The notes beneath the pieces were generated by a model, which saw only the letters and a program-made list of their open reading frames with translations, made no database searches and was not told the origin of the DNA. DNA of 64,000 nt from Sulfurimonas sp. Lineage in GTDB: Bacteria; Campylobacterota; Campylobacteria; Campylobacterales; Sulfurimonadaceae. Of the stretch, positions 61,401 to 64,000 are shown one piece after another (the first letter of the stretch is position 1; each line of letters begins with the position of its first letter). A program made the position numbers and the translations under genes. The stretch spans positions 1 to 64,000 of the forward strand of contig JAMORO010000061.1 of NCBI GenBank assembly GCA_027063505.1. The letters are read 5' to 3'.

Positions 61401-63397
61401 TACTCTTTATTACCTACAAGAAGTGGTGCAGGTTTACCAAAGTAATACCCTTGAGAAAAATCTACACCTATATTTTTAGTGATTTTATAAATTGCTTCAT
61501 TCTCAATAAACTCTGCAATAGTTTGAATATTTTGCTCTTTTGCAAAAGTGACAATGCTTTTAACAACAGAGAGAGAGTATTCACTATCTTCTATATTTCG
61601 GATAAGGCAACCATCTATTTTTAAAATATCGGGTTGATAATCAAGAAGTCTTTCAAAGTTTGAATAACCTGCTCCAAAATCGTCAATCGCTATCTTTACT
61701 CCATACTCTTTAATTTGTGTAATAAATTTTTTAACAATACTAAAATCTTTGATACTCTCATCTTCTAAGAGCTCAAAAACCACTCTAGAAGCATTTTCTT
61801 TATGTGCATCGAGTAAGTTGATTATAGTCTGACGCATACTTTTTTGTTCGATATCAAGTGCTGAGAGGTTTATAGATATATCTACACTACAATTTTTAAG
61901 AATATTAAAAGAGTGTTCAAGGACAATAGTTGTGATTTTTGAGTAGTAGTCACTCTTCTTTGCTATTTCTAAAAAGAAAAATGGAGAGAGAACTTTACCC
62001 TCTTCATCTATGAGTCTTACTAGAGACTCATATTTTACTATCTCTTGTGTCTTGTTATCTATAATAGGCTGAAAATATGAGAGAATCTTAGATGAACTAA
62101 TAGCCTTTTTTATCATCTGTACTGTTTTCATATTCTCTTTTGCTTTTATCTGTTCGAGTGAAGCAAGATTGTTAGCGAGAATAAAAGTTTTTTTTGTTTT
62201 AAGTAGTCTGTTTATACCAATTTTTACAGACTCTAGAATCTTCTCTTTTTCATAAGAGATGCTAATTATGATAGAGATGTTATACTCAATCTCTTGAAGA
62301 TTTATTTTCTCCTCTTCTACACTCTCTTGAATGTCTCTTAACTCTCTTATAAACTCTTTAATATTATGCATATATTGTGTTGATTGGAGCACAAGTGCAT
62401 ACTCTCCATTGTCAAGGGGATAGAGTTTATCAAAACTATAAAATTCTGAAAATTTTTCTTGAAGATAGTGCAAAACTTTTCTTTGAATCTCTTCAACAGT
62501 CTTATAGTCATAAAACTCTTGTATATTTGCAAAATTATTTAGTTTTATGTAGATAAGAAGAGGAGCTTTTGCATCTTTAAGTTCATCGTTGAGTTGTTTA
62601 CTAGGGTTCATTATATGTGTAATGTCATTTCGTAGAGAGATATACTCTAAGATATTTCCATTTAGATCTAAAACAGGCATTATGAGACTATCTACATAGT
62701 AACTTTTTCCATTTTTAGCACGGTTTCGTACGATGCCTTTCCAGATCTCTTTTTTATTTTGAATAGTCTCCCAAATCTCTTTAAATATAGCAGGAGGATT
62801 ATCTGGGTGTCTCACAATATTATGAGATTTTCCGATAAGCTCTTCTCTTGTATATCCCGAAATTTCACAGAGTGCATCATTTACATATGTAATTACACCT
62901 TTGAGGTCAGTTTTAGAGACTATAGCACTTTGATTTGTCGCTTCTTTATACTCTTCTAAGAGGTGTAGATTGTTTTTTGCTTCATTAATATACTTAAATT
63001 TTTGTACGACTGTTGCAATTAAACTTGTAAGTTGATCGATATCAATAGGTTTTAAAAGGTAACCATTAACACCATACTTAATGCTATCCATAAAAAAGTT
63101 ATCTTCATTGTGTGCTGAGAGTATGATGATTGAAATATCTTCATCTGTTTTTCGAATCTTTTCACACAGTTCAAGACCATTAAGTTTCGGCATATTAATA
63201 TCTGTAATGACAATGTCAATACTGTTTTGCATAAATTTTTCGTACCCATCTTCCCCATCTACGGCAATGACAATGTTGTCAAAAAAGTCTTCAAGAATCA
63301 TAGTTGTCATCTCTCTCGCATCTTGGTTATCTTCAACATACAGTAGTGTAAGTTCTTGTGAATACTCTATTATCTCATCTACATCAATCATTTTCAT
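61400..63397 (-). CDS. REC-PAS-degenerate GGDEF-EAL protein
   Basis: REC (IVITDINMPKLNG), PAS (SDLKG-like TDLKGVITYVNDALCEISGYTREELIGKSHNIVRHPDNPP), GGDEF replaced by NGEYA, EAL-domain ESL, DDFGAGYSNF, SQGYYFGKP. Confidence 0.9.
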   Translation of the reverse strand: MKMIDVDEIIEYSQELTLLYVEDNQDAREMTTMILEDFFDNIVIAVDGEDGYEKFMQNSIDIVITDINMPKLNGLELCEKIRKTDEDISIIILSAHNEDNFFMDSIKYGVNGYLLKPIDIDQLTSLIATVVQKFKYINEAKNNLHLLEEYKEATNQSAIVSKTDLKGVITYVNDALCEISGYTREELIGKSHNIVRHPDNPPAIFKEIWETIQNKKEIWKGIVRNRAKNGKSYYVDSLIMPVLDLNGNILEYISLRNDITHIMNPSKQLNDELKDAKAPLLIYIKLNNFANIQEFYDYKTVEEIQRKVLHYLQEKFSEFYSFDKLYPLDNGEYALVLQSTQYMHNIKEFIRELRDIQESVEEEKINLQEIEYNISIIISISYEKEKILESVKIGINRLLKTKKTFILANNLASLEQIKAKENMKTVQMIKKAISSSKILSYFQPIIDNKTQEIVKYESLVRLIDEEGKVLSPFFFLEIAKKSDYYSKITTIVLEHSFNILKNCSVDISINLSALDIEQKSMRQTIINLLDAHKENASRVVFELLEDESIKDFSIVKKFITQIKEYGVKIAIDDFGAGYSNFERLLDYQPDILKIDGCLIRNIEDSEYSLSVVKSIVTFAKEQNIQTIAEFIENEAIYKITKNIGVDFSQGYYFGKPAPLLVGNKE

Positions 63398-64000
63398 CCC
63401 CTAAAGTGATTTGAAATTGTGCTCCATCTTTTACATTTGAAGCTGTTATTTGACCCCTGCAGTGATCTTGCACGATCATTTTACTCATGTACAGTCCAAG
63501 ACCGGTTCCGTCTTTTTTAGTTTTTGTTGAAAAGTATGGGTCAAAAATTTTACTTATTATATCCTCTTTTATTCCACCTGCATTGTCTGTAATGGTAAAA
63601 CTTGATTCTTTGAGAACTATTTTAATCTGCGGTTTTTCTATTTTATTTTCCACGAGAGCATCTTCTGCATTTTTAATAAGATTTAGGATGACTTGCTTTA
63701 ATTCATTTTCAAAGGTATTAAAACTTTGGATATTTTTTACTTCTATATTTAGTTCAATTTTATGCTTTTCAAGAGAGCCTTCTATAATGGATAAAACACT
63801 TTTGAGTATTATATTGAAATCTGTCATTGTTTTTGTTTTATTTGTCTTAAAAAAGTTTCTAAAGTCATCTATAGTTGAACTAAGGTGCATTGAAAAACCC
63901 TTTATCTTGTCTGCAATCTCTATAGCTGTACTCTGGTCGAGTTTATTTCGTTTTGCTTTGAGTTGAAGTGATCCTGATGCTGCTGCAATAGCACTGAGTG
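63384..64000 (-). CDS. Sensor histidine kinase, N-terminus beyond window edge
   Basis: Listed ORF 63384-63890 extends in frame to 64000: LSAIAAASGSLQLKAKRNKLDQSTAIEIADKIKGFSMHLSSTIDDFRNFF; HATPase GTGLGLYMSKMIV. Confidence 0.9.
   Translation of the reverse strand, partial: LSAIAAASGSLQLKAKRNKLDQSTAIEIADKIKGFSMHLSSTIDDFRNFFKTNKTKTMTDFNIILKSVLSIIEGSLEKHKIELNIEVKNIQSFNTFENELKQVILNLIKNAEDALVENKIEKPQIKIVLKESSFTITDNAGGIKEDIISKIFDPYFSTKTKKDGTGLGLYMSKMIVQDHCRGQITASNVKDGAQFQITLGDEND

Noticed and set aside
63487-63966. 159-aa plus-strand ORF
   Set aside because: Antisense to a conserved histidine kinase ATPase domain; the same artefact occurs opposite the other kinases (58778-59230, 38943-39323).
1-64000. 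CRISPR, prophage, transposon or toxin-antitoxin loci
   Set aside because: No regularly spaced repeats, integrase/transposase motifs or small paired toxin-antitoxin ORFs could be recognised on either strand.

Overview
The window is an AT-rich, gene-dense bacterial chromosome segment. Gene content and signalling style suggest a Campylobacterota (Sulfurimonas-like) organism; this taxon is inferred and was not searched. I found no rRNA, tRNA, CRISPR array, transposase or phage genes. Main blocks in order: (1) 1-5.5 kb: a 5'-truncated molybdopterin oxidoreductase operon with a TorD-like chaperone, a multi-cluster Fe-S protein, an apparent catalytically dead AroE N-domain-like protein and a small orphan protein. 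(2) 5.5-14.7 kb (minus): FmdE-like protein, ABC/HlyD/TolC-type export genes, Bat genes (BatD, BatB-TPR, BatA) and a TlpA-like redoxin. (3) 14.7-23 kb: REC-HD-GYP protein, dnaK, grpE, comF-like, lepA and a hybrid kinase. (4) 23.1-26.3 kb: a Zn/Mn-type uptake operon with no ATPase gene. (5) 26.3-33.3 kb: prs, two HisKA_2-type kinases with one response regulator, and a divergent secreted repeat protein whose start is embedded in nested inverted repeats. (6) 33.4-49.5 kb: holA, rnr, HDOD, Gre factor, kinases, purL, pfkA, purH, cbpA and hspR. (7) 49.5-64 kb (minus): murA, then a block of signalling genes: TonB-dependent receptor / YfiR-like / GGDEF-EAL, and a tightly overlapping operon of REC-GGDEF-wHTH, four QWRQPL-type kinases and a REC-PAS-EAL protein. 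The best candidates for undescribed biology are the Mo-enzyme accessory module, the overlapping kinase/c-di-GMP operon, the receptor-to-c-di-GMP operon, the nested repeat at 30845-30889, and a two-locus HspR (HAIR-like) regulon.
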